A stretch of DNA of 64,000 nt, from contig CM066290.1 of NCBI GenBank assembly GCA_033816765.1, positions 3,100,001 to 3,164,000 on the forward strand, read 5' to 3'. The position numbers and the translations under genes are program-made. Positions 54,746-63,799 of this stretch are shown in pieces; the first letter of the stretch is position 1; every line of letters starts with the position of its first letter. The notes beneath the pieces were generated by a model. It was not told the DNA's origin. It searched no databases and was given only the letters and a program-made list of their open reading frames with translations. The DNA is from Nothopassalora personata. Taxonomy: Eukaryota; Ascomycota; Dothideomycetes; Mycosphaerellales; Mycosphaerellaceae.

Positions 54746-55495
54746 CTATCCCCCTTCCTACTAAAACTCGTCCTCGAGTTTTCTTTCTTCTCCTATAAGT
54801 TCCTATCTTTTACTATAAGCGGCGAGTAGCTAATACGTTAGGAGCGCCGCGAACGTTAAGTACTAGGTATCGAAGCCGAGGGCCGCGAGATGCTATCCCT
54901 ATATTCTAGTTGCCGAAAGGCTAGAGTGCCTAAAGGAAGGAAGAGTCCTCGTTACGTAGTAGATATGCGCTTTAGGTATTATTCGGAGTGCGTTCGTAAG
55001 GGTGTTAAGTATAACGTAACTATTACGTAGACTAAGTAGGAGCGGCTTCGTAACTAGCGTCGAAAGCTAAAGCGAGAGCTTAATAAGGCTAAAGAGAAGG
55101 TAATAGAGGCGATGTTAAAGGTATATCGTCTTAGGAAACAGCTACGCGTTACTAAGGATAGGGAGGAAAAGGCGATAGCGAAGGATTTCGAGGATCTTCG
55201 CAGTTTGCCGAGCGTAGGTATCGATGCCTTTTCCGCGCCTTCGTCCTGTCTTCTTATTCCTAAAGGTAGCCCTAAAGAGCTAGAGGGGGTTTTCTAGATG
55301 TTGATTCCTTCCTAGGAGGACCTTTCGATAATTCCGGATAATGCCCTCTAGTTATATCCGACCCTTAAGAAAGCCGTAGTAGCTTCTTCGAGCGCTAGCC
55401 CCTCTAGTAGATAGGTGTTAGTTTCTTATAGGAGATATGTTTATATAAGTTCTTCGTTTCCCTTATTAAACCCGGTTATGTAGCTTAGTAGTTAG
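54746..55495 (+). pseudogene. RIP-mutated Cys-rich coiled-coil ORF of element B
   Basis: Plus-strand frame at about 54950-55300: YVVDMRFRYYSECVRKGVKY, NVTIT, then three TAG stops at Gln positions within TK.ERLRN.RRKLKREL, and the coiled coil NKAKEKVIEAMLKVYRLRKQ with a tail SVGIDAFSAPSSCL. It lies immediately inside the inverted LTR, as in elements A and E. Cys-to-Tyr and Gln-to-stop changes again fit RIP. Confidence 0.78.
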
Positions 55496-56419
55496 ATTGA
55501 TTGATTGATTATTCCATTAACGTGCTATTTGAGTCAAAGACTATGCAACACGGGTCTCGAGAACGAGACCAAAATTTGAGAGAAGGAGAAAAGCCCCGTC
55601 GTACCCCGGACGTAAAAACTCCTTAAAAGATGCGAGCAACGCTCGCTATTCGAACCGTAAATCGAATATATTGCGGCGTAGTACGCGCGTACCCGGTAGT
55701 CGTGTCTTGTCGAGAATTGCGGTTTGTCGCCTTGCCCCGGGCGAGACAAGTTTTGCGCCCGTGTCTCGTTCTTGTTTTTAAAAAGCCAAGCCGGCCGTAC
55801 CCGTACGCACCGAGCAAAATCCCAAGAAACACCCGTTGCCTCTGTTTCAATCCAGTCGCGTTCTCCGGTCTCGAGTGTAGCTCCTCGGTCGCAGTGGCCT
55901 CGCTGTCGTCCCCCCCTCGGCCTCTCTTGGTTCCAGCCGTGCAGTATACGTGGTTTGCGCCCCTAAACGCCTCTCTTGGTTCCAGCCGGCAGTTTACGTG
56001 GTTTGCCGGGACGACAGGTAGACAGCGCCTTCGTTGTTCGAGCGACGTGTACGCTATGTACGTCGCTTTCCCTTCTCGCAGTTCCGGAGTTCTTGTTTGT
56101 AGATTTTGAGCGTATCTCGTTCGTTCGGTTCGTCCGACCTGTCTTTTCTTGTTTCGAGTCGAGTAGGCTTGTATTTTTCGAGAGAGAGAGTCTTAGTTTC
56201 TCTTCGTCGTAACGAAGATACTTACGTCGTCCGCCGCGTGAAGGCGCTCTCTATAGGACGACGCTTAGTAGTTAGAGCGTTAGGTTATAACCTATATGTT
56301 AAGAAATTCTTCTTACCCTTAGGCGAAGGTTCGTTAAAGGTATCCTAAGGTCGTAGGTTCGATTCCTACTCTAGCTACTTTCTAGTAGATTAGTCTCTAG
56401 CGCGGGGGTTAGTCTACTA
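55496..56419. repeat. Unclassified repeat segment with a short duplication and a tRNA-like piece
   Basis: Less TA-rich than its surroundings. GATT repeats occur near 55496-55512. A 37-bp near-perfect direct repeat starting CCTCTCTTGGTTCCAGCCG lies at 55921 and 55970. A tRNA-like piece with perfect B box lies at 56263-56369 (listed separately). The 3' LTR of element C (minus strand) should lie in this interval, but I could not define its ends. Confidence 0.5.
56263..56369 (+). other. tRNA-like / possible SINE head with pol III boxes
   Basis: GCTTAGTAGTTAGAGC resembles an A box with D-arm pairing GCT/AGC. About 75 bp on, GTAGG-TTCGATT-CCTAC at 56353-56369 is a perfect T-arm and B box. The acceptor strands do not pair and a T run (CCGTTTTTTATAC) occurs near 56423-56433. 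It may be a tRNA-derived SINE or a tRNA relic. Confidence 0.4.
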
Positions 56420-56659
56420 GACCGTTTTTTATACTCCTAGAGCCTTTGCTAACAGTTTCGTAGGTTCCTTTCTAGTTCCTAGGTATTTTCTAATTCGTTA
56501 TATTCTCTCTATTTAATAAGGTATCGCTAACCTTTCCTATTTAGGATTCTTTCGACTTCGAATTCGTTTTCTACTTCCGGCTCGAAATAAAAGCTCTCCT
56601 AGTAAGGTGTTTTAGCGTCTACTAGTTCTAGCTTAGAGATGTAGAAGACTAGGTGGATT
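56420..56659 (-). pseudogene. Element C, distal part: RIP-mutated chromovirus pol C-terminus with chromodomain
   Basis: Minus-strand frame reads IHLVFYISKLELVDAK, then EVENEFEVERILNRKG, a stop at a Gln position, RYLIK, a stop at the Trp position, REYNELENT, a further stop and ELERNL. This is a chromodomain (EVERIL..RYLIKW..Y...ENTWE) with RIP-type stops. It continues the frame of 63800-64000 across the insertion of element D. Confidence 0.85.
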
Positions 56660-56865
56660 TGTCACGGCCGCTCCGCAAGTGAAGGATTTGGGATGGATCA
56701 CGTGACCTCAGAGCACGTGACCAGGATGACTCAGCCCGGCCCGAAGCCGACCCGCGACACCTCGGCCCTTAAGTATAGGCCTCGACCTTAGAACCTACTT
56801 CTCTCTTTAGCTATCGACTTTGTTAATACTACACCCCTGCACTCTCGCACTGTAGCCTCGTGACA
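56660..56865 (+). repeat. 5' LTR of element D
   Basis: 206 bp. It contains two tandem E-box-type motifs, ATCACGTGACC and GCACGTGACC, near 56697-56723, and a TATA-like CTTAAGTATAGG near 56768-56779. Confidence 0.95.
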
Positions 56866-57024
56866 CTTCGATAGCTCGCCAACAAGGACGCTGCCACATT
56901 CAGCGCCGCTCAGCTCAAAAATCGCGACATCGCGACTCCTCGAAATCCCCGACTCGCACTAGCGCAAAGATAGCGCAGTGCTCTCTCTTTCCCCGAGTCG
57001 CCAGAAAGGCGCACGTCGGCCAGC

Positions 57025-59097
57025 ATGGCCAGACTAAATCAACCTGGCGGCGGCGCCGATACTCAACGTGTCGAGCGCCGTTCGCGACTGACTCGAAACT
57101 CAGAACTCTTCACGCGATCCGATCAGCACACCCAGTCCGATGACTCCGTTGCGATAGATCCCTACACCAAATACGCCGAACAGGAACGAGCGATTCTCGA
57201 TGAACTTCCCGAGGATGAGGAGGAAGAGGCATCACAAATCCCAGACACATTCAACCTCGCAGCATTGATACACGAGAGTGATGTTGATAGCCACATGAAC
57301 GACGACGGCACGAAGGATACCTCACGAAAGGACTTTGCCGTTGATTGGACAGACACACAAGGTCGCTCGGGCACCTACCGCATCCCACTCGAACAGCTGC
57401 AGTCACTCGATGCGACCCAGCTTCACGAACACGTCAAGAGCCAACCACAAGCCATCTCGTACGCACTTCGTAAGCTCGAGGCCGATCACCGCCAAGCCAT
57501 CCTGGATGGGGCGGCGCTGTTCGATGCCAATGAGCTGAACAAGAAGAAGTTCGAGGAGGTCTTCACAGAACTTCAGCACACTGCGAAATCTGAACACGAG
57601 TTGAGGCAGGAAGCCGACACCTGGTATAACAACACTAAGGCTGCTGAGAAAGAGGTCGACGCGCTTAAGGACAAAGTCAAGGAACTAGACTCTCTAGTTC
57701 CTGACGACACCGCACCTACCGCTACCGATATAGCAGGTCTTCAACAAACCATTCAGAAACTCAAGCAGGACCTTGAGGACGCCAAGCGCGGTCGTCCTGC
57801 TGAGAAGCCCAAGGAACGCTCCGCCCGTGAACTCTCTTTGTCTCGACGTCGCCGCGGCGACAAGTCTGCCGACAATCCTGAGAAGCCTACTGAGGAGGCT
57901 GAAAAGGAGTCTGCACCTAGCAAGGAGCGCAAGGAGCGCAGCAATCCTTACGACTCCGACTCATCCGATTCATCTTCCTCCGACTCCGACTCCGACTCAG
58001 AATCCGACTACGACGCACGCCCTCAGCGCAAGAGCAAGAGCAAGGGCAAGAGCAAGAAGAAGGGTGAAGACGAGGACTTCGAAGTCATTCCCCTCGACTC
58101 AGTCGATGTCGTGCGTTACGATCCCACCATGACAGAAGACTTCAAGACAAATAGCCGTGTCGACATGCCTAAGCCCAAGTTCTCAGGAGAAAACTACGGC
58201 AAGGACTCACCAAGCCTGGATGAATGGACAATCCAGGTGGGTAACAAGTTCTCTGTATCCGTCTTCAAGGACGTTCCGTCCGCCTTGCGCTTCCTGCAGG
58301 AGTGCACCACTGGTCTAGCACAGCAGATGTTGCGAAACCACATCCCTCAGAAGATCGTCTTCGGCAGACAGACCACTAGCAAGCAGTTCACGTCTGTACG
58401 CAAAGCACTCAAATTCCTCAACAAGAACTTCGGCGACTACGACCCAGAAGGAACGGCTCGCAACAACATGGACGCACTCAAGATGAACGACTCAGACAAG
58501 TTCTCCGTATTCTACGCGAAGTATCAGAAGGAGCGCGCGCGCCTACCACCTGCTACGAGCCGTAAGCAAGAGGCACAGGAACTCAAGAAGAAGCTTAGCT
58601 TCAAATACCGCAACCGCCTGGTAGGACTGCCAGAGTTTAAGACCGCCGAGAGTCTGGCGGCACAGTGCTACCGACTGGAGAGTGAGATGGCTCAGCTTGA
58701 TATCGACCTGCCACGAAAGGTCAACGACAACAAGGACAACAAGAAGCCACCTGGCAAGCCCTCGGGCGCCGCACCAGGTGCAACTCCGCCAACTGTCGGC
58801 CAGGTGACACCGCCAGCAATCCCTGCTGATGTGAATGCACCACTCGGTCGCTCCCCACACACCAACCAGGCGTTGCTTCCATGGAAGGACCGACCTGAGC
58901 AATACAAGAACCTCGCACCACTCACTCAGGATCAGCGTACCCAGATCATCGCGAGTGGTGGTTGCCTACGCTGCCGCGGCACCGGACACGCGTCTGGAGC
59001 TGCCGGCTGTCCACTCGACCCGTACGAGCGACCCAAGCGCAAAACTGCTAACAACGGCATGACTGCTGCTGCAGCACCACCGGCGGAAAACGCCTAG
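57025..59097 (+). CDS. Gag polyprotein of element D
   Basis: 690 aa from ATG 57025. The N-terminal 260 residues are acidic and helical with coiled coil (AAEKEVDALKDKVKELDSL). A Ser/Asp-rich low-complexity linker follows (DSDSSDSSSSDSDSDSESDY) with a basic Lys/Ser run. The capsid domain is at about 375-560 (KPKFSGENYGKDSPSLDEW, FSVFYAKYQKERARLPPA, LSFKYRNRLVGLPEFKTAE). Near residue 650 a zinc knuckle-like CLRCRGTGHASGAAGC has spacing CX2CX4HX6C, two residues more than usual. The stop TAG at 59095-59097 lies in a 46-nt overlap with the pol frame. The protein is long for a Gag because of the N-terminal extension and linker. Confidence 0.93.
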   Translation: MARLNQPGGGADTQRVERRSRLTRNSELFTRSDQHTQSDDSVAIDPYTKYAEQERAILDELPEDEEEEASQIPDTFNLAALIHESDVDSHMNDDGTKDTSRKDFAVDWTDTQGRSGTYRIPLEQLQSLDATQLHEHVKSQPQAISYALRKLEADHRQAILDGAALFDANELNKKKFEEVFTELQHTAKSEHELRQEADTWYNNTKAAEKEVDALKDKVKELDSLVPDDTAPTATDIAGLQQTIQKLKQDLEDAKRGRPAEKPKERSARELSLSRRRRGDKSADNPEKPTEEAEKESAPSKERKERSNPYDSDSSDSSSSDSDSDSESDYDARPQRKSKSKGKSKKKGEDEDFEVIPLDSVDVVRYDPTMTEDFKTNSRVDMPKPKFSGENYGKDSPSLDEWTIQVGNKFSVSVFKDVPSALRFLQECTTGLAQQMLRNHIPQKIVFGRQTTSKQFTSVRKALKFLNKNFGDYDPEGTARNNMDALKMNDSDKFSVFYAKYQKERARLPPATSRKQEAQELKKKLSFKYRNRLVGLPEFKTAESLAAQCYRLESEMAQLDIDLPRKVNDNKDNKKPPGKPSGAAPGATPPTVGQVTPPAIPADVNAPLGRSPHTNQALLPWKDRPEQYKNLAPLTQDQRTQIIASGGCLRCRGTGHASGAAGCPLDPYERPKRKTANNGMTAAAAPPAENA

Positions 59098-62000
59098 GCC
59101 ATCTTCTGAGCGCAACAGATGATGGTCCGACACAGGAAGTGTCACATCAGCACGAACACCATCCCCCACACGAACATGAACATCACGAAATGAGAACAGT
59201 ACAGGCATTTTCCTTGCAAGCCCGAACGAACACGCCCTCCTCCATAGAAGTAGATAAAGGACCCGAAGTCTCACATCACTTTGTGGTGGAGGGTAGGGCA
59301 AATGGAATACATGCATATACTTTTCTTGATGATGGTGCCAATTCTGAACTCGTGAACACTTCCTACGCGCACAAACACAAATTTCCCTTGTATGATATCG
59401 AACCCTTCACACTAGGCCTGGGTGATGGCTCTCAAGCACCTACTATCATCACCAAAGCCACGAATATCGAGTTGAACCTCCAAGGCCATATCGAAGTCGT
59501 CAAATGCTTGGTAACCGACACCTGCTACGACATCGTCCTTGGCCTTGGGTGGCATGCAAAGCACAGCCCACACAAGGACTGGAAACGAAGCGTGCTCACC
59601 TTCAGCGACGACGGATGCCAAGGGCATTCACTTTACAAGAACGTCAACCTGCCAGTCGTGCTCCCTGCCTCCGAACCACCTCCGACGCCGGACCCCGACT
59701 ACGACAGCCTTGAGCGGCCAGACATCAGTGACATATCGGCCTCCTCACCTGTCGAAGTCGGCGCCGAACGAGTCGAGCGCGGACGCAAGCACGACCCAGT
59801 TGACATTGAGCAAACCAGCCTCTACGAGTTGCAAAAGCTGTGCCGCACAAGAGGCGCGGAAGTGCACACCATGTGGGTCAACCCACGCGAAACGCACGCG
59901 TCGAAGAGCGCAGCAGATCCAGTCACCGCTCAGGCATTGGGTCTGCATGCTATGACAGCACGGAAAGTCATGGGCGGCAATGCCGCCTTTGCATGCGCTA
60001 TGTATGTCGAAGACGACTACCGCAGGACGCTACGCCGCCGGCAGGAACACCAAGCGGAAGTCTACGCCATGAGCGCAGCAGATTATGATGTCTTCATGGA
60101 GAAACTGCATCGCAAGGAGAAGGAGGCTGATATAACAAAGTTGCCAGCACACTATCAGCACAGAAAGGACCTCTTCTCCAAGAAAGAATCCAGCAAACTG
60201 CCTCCGCACAGGCCTGGCCTAGACCATGAGATCAAGCTGAAGAAGGACGCTAGGCCACCTTTCAAGAGGCCGTACCCTATCTCCAACAGGGAGTCTGAAG
60301 TGGTGAAAGCGTGGGTGGATGACCAGCTTGAGAAAGGCAACATCCAGCGCAGCAACTCACCAGCAGCGTCACCAGTCATCATCGTGAGGAAGCCAGGAGG
60401 CGGCCTGCGCGTGTGCATTGATTATCGCGCTCTGAACGCGATCACAGTCAAGTCCAGGTACCCCATTCCACTCATCCAAGATACCCTCAATCGGATCAGT
60501 GGCAAGAAGTACTTCACAAAACTGGATGTCATCGCGGCGTTCAATCGACTACGCATCGCTGAAGGGGATGAATGGAAAACTGCCTTCACAACGCGATATG
60601 GCCAGTTTGAATGCTTAGTAATGCCGTTTGGACTCTGCAACGCCCCTGGGACCTTTCAGTCATACATCAACGACGCCCTTCGAGAATACCTTGACGACTT
60701 TACCTCGGCGTACCTCGACGATGCCCTGATCTTCAGCGATACTCTGGAAGAACACATCGTGCACGTGGACAAGGTGATGGCCAAGCTTCAGGCAGCTGGT
60801 CTCCAGCTCGATATCGACAAGTGCGAGTTCCACGTTCAGGAGACCAAATACCTCGGACTGGTCATTGGAGCCGAGGGTATTAAGATGGACAAGGAGAAGA
60901 TTGTAGCCATCCAAGAGTGGGAGACGCCACGCAACCCAACCGATATCCTGTCATTCCTAGGCTTCTGCAACTTCTACCGCAGGTTCATTCGCAACTATTC
61001 AGGCATCGCTTATCCCATGACACAGTTGACAAAGAAAGATGTGCCATGGCTGTGGGATGACACCTGCCAAACAGCCTTCGACTGCATGAAGCAGGCGTTT
61101 GCTGAAGAGGACATAGTGCTCGCTCACTTCGTGCCAGGACGCGAAACTAAGCTCGAAACTGATGCCTCAGATTTCGTCACTGCAGCAGTCCTGTCACAGA
61201 AGGGTGAGGATGGCGTATGGCGTCCTGTCGCATTCATGTCTAAGAAGATGTCACCCCAGGAGTGCAACTACGACATCTACGACAAGGAGCTCCTTGCCAT
61301 TGTCAAAGCCTTTGAAGAATGGAAGCCTGAGCTAATTTCAGGGGACATCGACGGGGATAGCGAGGATACCGACTTCGAGAACCTCACTGATGAGAGTGGC
61401 AAGCCTATTCTCGTGTATTCAGATCACAAGAATCTCGAATGGTTCACAAGCACGAAAGTGCTCAACCGCAGACAGGCCCGCTGGTCCGAGTTCTTGTCAC
61501 AGTTCTACTTCAAGATCGTCTACATCCCTGGCAAGACCAACATCAAGCCTGACACGCTGACTCGTCGACCGCAAGATGTGCCTGCCAGCGATGAGGACCC
61601 GCGCCGACAACATCAAGAGCAAACCCTGCTGCCCGAGCACAGGTTTCTCAACATTTCACCTATGAAGATCCGCCCCGAAGGCAATGACCTTATGACAGAA
61701 ATTCGCACTGCTTATGGTGCACCAGAAATGCAACAGGCCCTACGAGAGCTGGATGCCGGAGAACCTTGTGGACTGCTACGTCGTCACCGTATGGACGACA
61801 GCGACGCAGTCGCTATAGGCGGCCTGATCTACATGAAGAATAGGTACGGCGGATACAACGTGTTCGTGCCTGATGCTCCGGATCTGCGCTTCGAGGTGTT
61901 CAAGGCCTATCACAGCACCCCTTCTGCAGGGCATCCAGGTCGAGCAAAGACCTTCGAACTGATTACGCGCGATTTCATCTGGCCCGGCCTCTCGCAGTAC

Positions 62001-63725
62001 GTCCGCAACAAGGTCTTTAAGTGCCACGAATGCCGCTCGTCCAAGCCTTCGCAGACCCAATACCCAGGCCTGCTGAAGCCCCTGCCTATTCCTTTTGAGT
62101 TATGGGACGAGATTGCTATGGACTTCGTAGTGGGACTGCCAGAGAGCACCGACTGCAATGGCGTCACATACACTAACGCTCTCACAATCACGGATCGCAC
62201 AGGCAAAGGTTGTCACATGATCCCCGTCAAGGAGATGACGGCTGAGTACATCGCCGAAGTCTTCGTGCGAGACTACTACCGCCTGCATGGTGCGCCGCTA
62301 TCCATTGTCACCGATCGAGGGAGCCAGTGGCTGTCAGCTTTCTGGCAGCGCTTCTGCGAACTAGTCGGCATAGACCACAAGCTGTCTACAGCCTTCCACC
62401 CTGAGACGGATGGGCAGTCTGAGAACACTAACAAGGAAATGGAGAAGTATCTCCGCGTCTTTATCGACTACGCACAAGGAGATTGGGTGCAGTGGCTACC
62501 CCTTGCGGAGTTTGCGAAGAACAACCACGCTACTGAAGCCACTGGTGTGTCGCCTTTCTTCGCTGAGCGAGGCCGCAATCCTCGCACAGGTAACTTTAAC
62601 GGCGATACACTGCCTAAGCGCCTCATGCCGACCAAGCAACGTCTGAGCGCTGAGGGAGCAGAGCGGTTCGCCCAGCAAATGAAGGACCTCCACGCACATC
62701 TCCATGAATGCTTGCGTTACGACCAAGCCCTGCAAGCTGATAATGCCAACATGCACCGCACGGTGCCGCCACGATACGAGCCAGGCGACCATGTCTACAT
62801 CAACACCAAGAACTGGAAGTCATCACGCCCAGCGAAGAAGCTCGACGTCAAGTGGTTTGGACCAGTGACTGTCACTACCGCACTCGGTGAGAATGCTTAC
62901 AGTGTTGCCCTTCCAGATAAGATCCGCGTACACAACTCTTTCCACTCAAATCTCCTCAGACTCGCAGATCCGGAAGATGATGCGAGGCCGCCACCGATCG
63001 AAGTCACGGACGAGACCGGCAACACGTTCAAGACCTGGGAGGTTGAGCGTATCCTGGACTCCAAACCGAAGGGCAGAGGCATTACCATGCTAGTGAAATG
63101 GAAAGGTTACTTGGACAGTGAGTCTACTTGGGAGCCCGCGAGCGTAGTGTGCAAAGATGCACCGAAGGCAGTCGCAGACTTCAAGCATAACAACCCAACC
63201 AAGTCCATACCGGTCAACTTTCATCCGCCACCTGGTTGGATCCCAAATGAAACGTTGCGCGATATGAGACCTGAAGCAGATGTACACATTATGGATCTGG
63301 CACCTCAGGTAACCACAGTAGCACGACCGCCCTCTGTCGGCACCGGTGCTGTGGCTCTTCCTGTTGGTGACCACACGCCTTCTAATGTTGCTGTGGGCAA
63401 TAGCGAAGGGGTTTCGGTGCCTGCTTCTAATGCAACGACGGATACAACGTCGACGGACGAAGCAATCGAGGCCGCTCAGATGGAGCTGCTTGATGAAACG
63501 GATGGTATGGAGGATGATGAAGCCTTCGCATATGCACTAAGGAAGATTCAAGGTCACACGCTTCGAGACGAAGGTGTTTTGAGGGGGGGGTGGTGTCACG
63601 GCCGCTCCGCAAGTGAAGGATTTGGGATGGATCACGTGACCTCAGAGCACGTGACCAGGATGACTCAGCCCGGCCCGAAGCCGACCCGCGACACCTCGGC
63701 CCTTAAGTATAGGCCTCGACCTTAG
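59052..63725 (+). CDS. Pol polyprotein of element D with C-terminal chromodomain
   Basis: Frame open from 59052 to 63725, -1 relative to gag. It has no early ATG (first at about 59190), so expression by -1 frameshifting near the gag stop is likely. Counting from 59139 as residue 1, it holds a His-rich start, protease FLDDGANSEL (about 62), reverse transcriptase with YLDD at about 525, RNase H (ETDASDFVTAAVLSQ, about 672) and a His-His-Cys-Cys finger (AYHSTPSAGHPG..CHEC, about 920). The integrase core Asp-Asp-Glu lies in AMDFVVGLPES, VTDRGSQW and DGQSENTNKEM, and the chromodomain EVERIL..LVKWKGYLDSESTWEP is at about 1300. The chromodomain steers integration to marked chromatin. The last 44 codons run into the 3' LTR. 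Confidence 0.95.
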   Translation, partial: QRHDCCCSTTGGKRLGHLLSATDDGPTQEVSHQHEHHPPHEHEHHEMRTVQAFSLQARTNTPSSIEVDKGPEVSHHFVVEGRANGIHAYTFLDDGANSELVNTSYAHKHKFPLYDIEPFTLGLGDGSQAPTIITKATNIELNLQGHIEVVKCLVTDTCYDIVLGLGWHAKHSPHKDWKRSVLTFSDDGCQGHSLYKNVNLPVVLPASEPPPTPDPDYDSLERPDISDISASSPVEVGAERVERGRKHDPVDIEQTSLYELQKLCRTRGAEVHTMWVNPRETHASKSAADPVTAQALGLHAMTARKVMGGNAAFACAMYVEDDYRRTLRRRQEHQAEVYAMSAADYDVFMEKLHRKEKEADITKLPAHYQHRKDLFSKKESSKLPPHRPGLDHEIKLKKDARPPFKRPYPISNRESEVVKAWVDDQLEKGNIQRSNSPAASPVIIVRKPGGGLRVCIDYRALNAITVKSRYPIPLIQDTLNRISGKKYFTKLDVIAAFNRLRIAEGDEWKTAFTTRYGQFECLVMPFGLCNAPGTFQSYINDALREYLDDFTSAYLDDALIFSDTLEEHIVHVDKVMAKLQAAGLQLDIDKCEFHVQETKYLGLVIGAEGIKMDKEKIVAIQEWETPRNPTDILSFLGFCNFYRRFIRNYSGIAYPMTQLTKKDVPWLWDDTCQTAFDCMKQAFAEEDIVLAHFVPGRETKLETDASDFVTAAVLSQKGEDGVWRPVAFMSKKMSPQECNYDIYDKELLAIVKAFEEWKPELISGDIDGDSEDTDFENLTDESGKPILVYSDHKNLEWFTSTKVLNRRQARWSEFLSQFYFKIVYIPGKTNIKPDTLTRRPQDVPASDEDPRRQHQEQTLLPEHRFLNISPMKIRPEGNDLMTEIRTAYGAPEMQQALRELDAGEPCGLLRRHRMDDSDAVAIGGLIYMKNRYGGYNVFVPDAPDLRFEVFKAYHSTPSAGHPGRAKTFELITRDFIWPGLSQYVRNKVFKCHECRSSKPSQTQYPGLLKPLPIPFELWDEIAMDFVVGLPESTDCNGVTYTNALTITDRTGKGCHMIPVKEMTAEYIAEVFVRDYYRLHGAPLSIVTDRGSQWLSAFWQRFCELVGIDHKLSTAFHPETDGQSENTNKEMEKYLRVFIDYAQGDWVQWLPLAEFAKNNHATEATGVSPFFAERGRNPRTGNFNGDTLPKRLMPTKQRLSAEGAERFAQQMKDLHAHLHECLRYDQALQADNANMHRTVPPRYEPGDHVYINTKNWKSSRPAKKLDVKWFGPVTVTTALGENAYSVALPDKIRVHNSFHSNLLRLADPEDDARPPPIEVTDETGNTFKTWEVERILDSKPKGRGITMLVKWKGYLDSESTWEPASVVCKDAPKAVADFKHNNPTKSIPVNFHPPPGWIPNETLRDMRPEADVHIMDLAPQVTTVARPPSVGTGAVALPVGDHTPSNVAVGNSEGVSVPASNATTDTTSTDEAIEAAQMELLDETDGMEDDEAFAYALRKIQGHTLRDEGVLRGGWCHGRSASEGFGMDHVTSEHVTRMTQPGPKPTRDTSALKYRPRP

Positions 63726-63799
63726 AACCTACTTCTCTCTTTAGCTATCGACTTTGTTAATACTACACCCCTGCACTCTCGCACTGTAGCCTCGTGACA
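63594..63799 (+). repeat. 3' LTR of element D
   Basis: 206 bp, no difference seen from the 5' copy; followed by GGATT. It encodes the last residues and stop of pol. Confidence 0.95.

Larger units (their letters stand above)
56660..63799 (+). mobile_element. Element D: intact Ty3/gypsy chromovirus
   Basis: 7,140-bp LTR retrotransposon with 206-bp LTRs (56660-56865, 63594-63799) that appear identical, ends TGTCACGG..CGTGACA, target duplication GGATT at 56655-56659 and 63800-63804, and a G-rich purine tract (GAGGGGGGGGTGG) before the 3' LTR. The gene order gag, protease, RT, RNase H, integrase, chromodomain is that of chromoviruses. All ORFs are open, so the element is probably capable of transposition and is recent. 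It is inserted in the RIP-mutated chromovirus C of opposite orientation. Confidence 0.97.
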
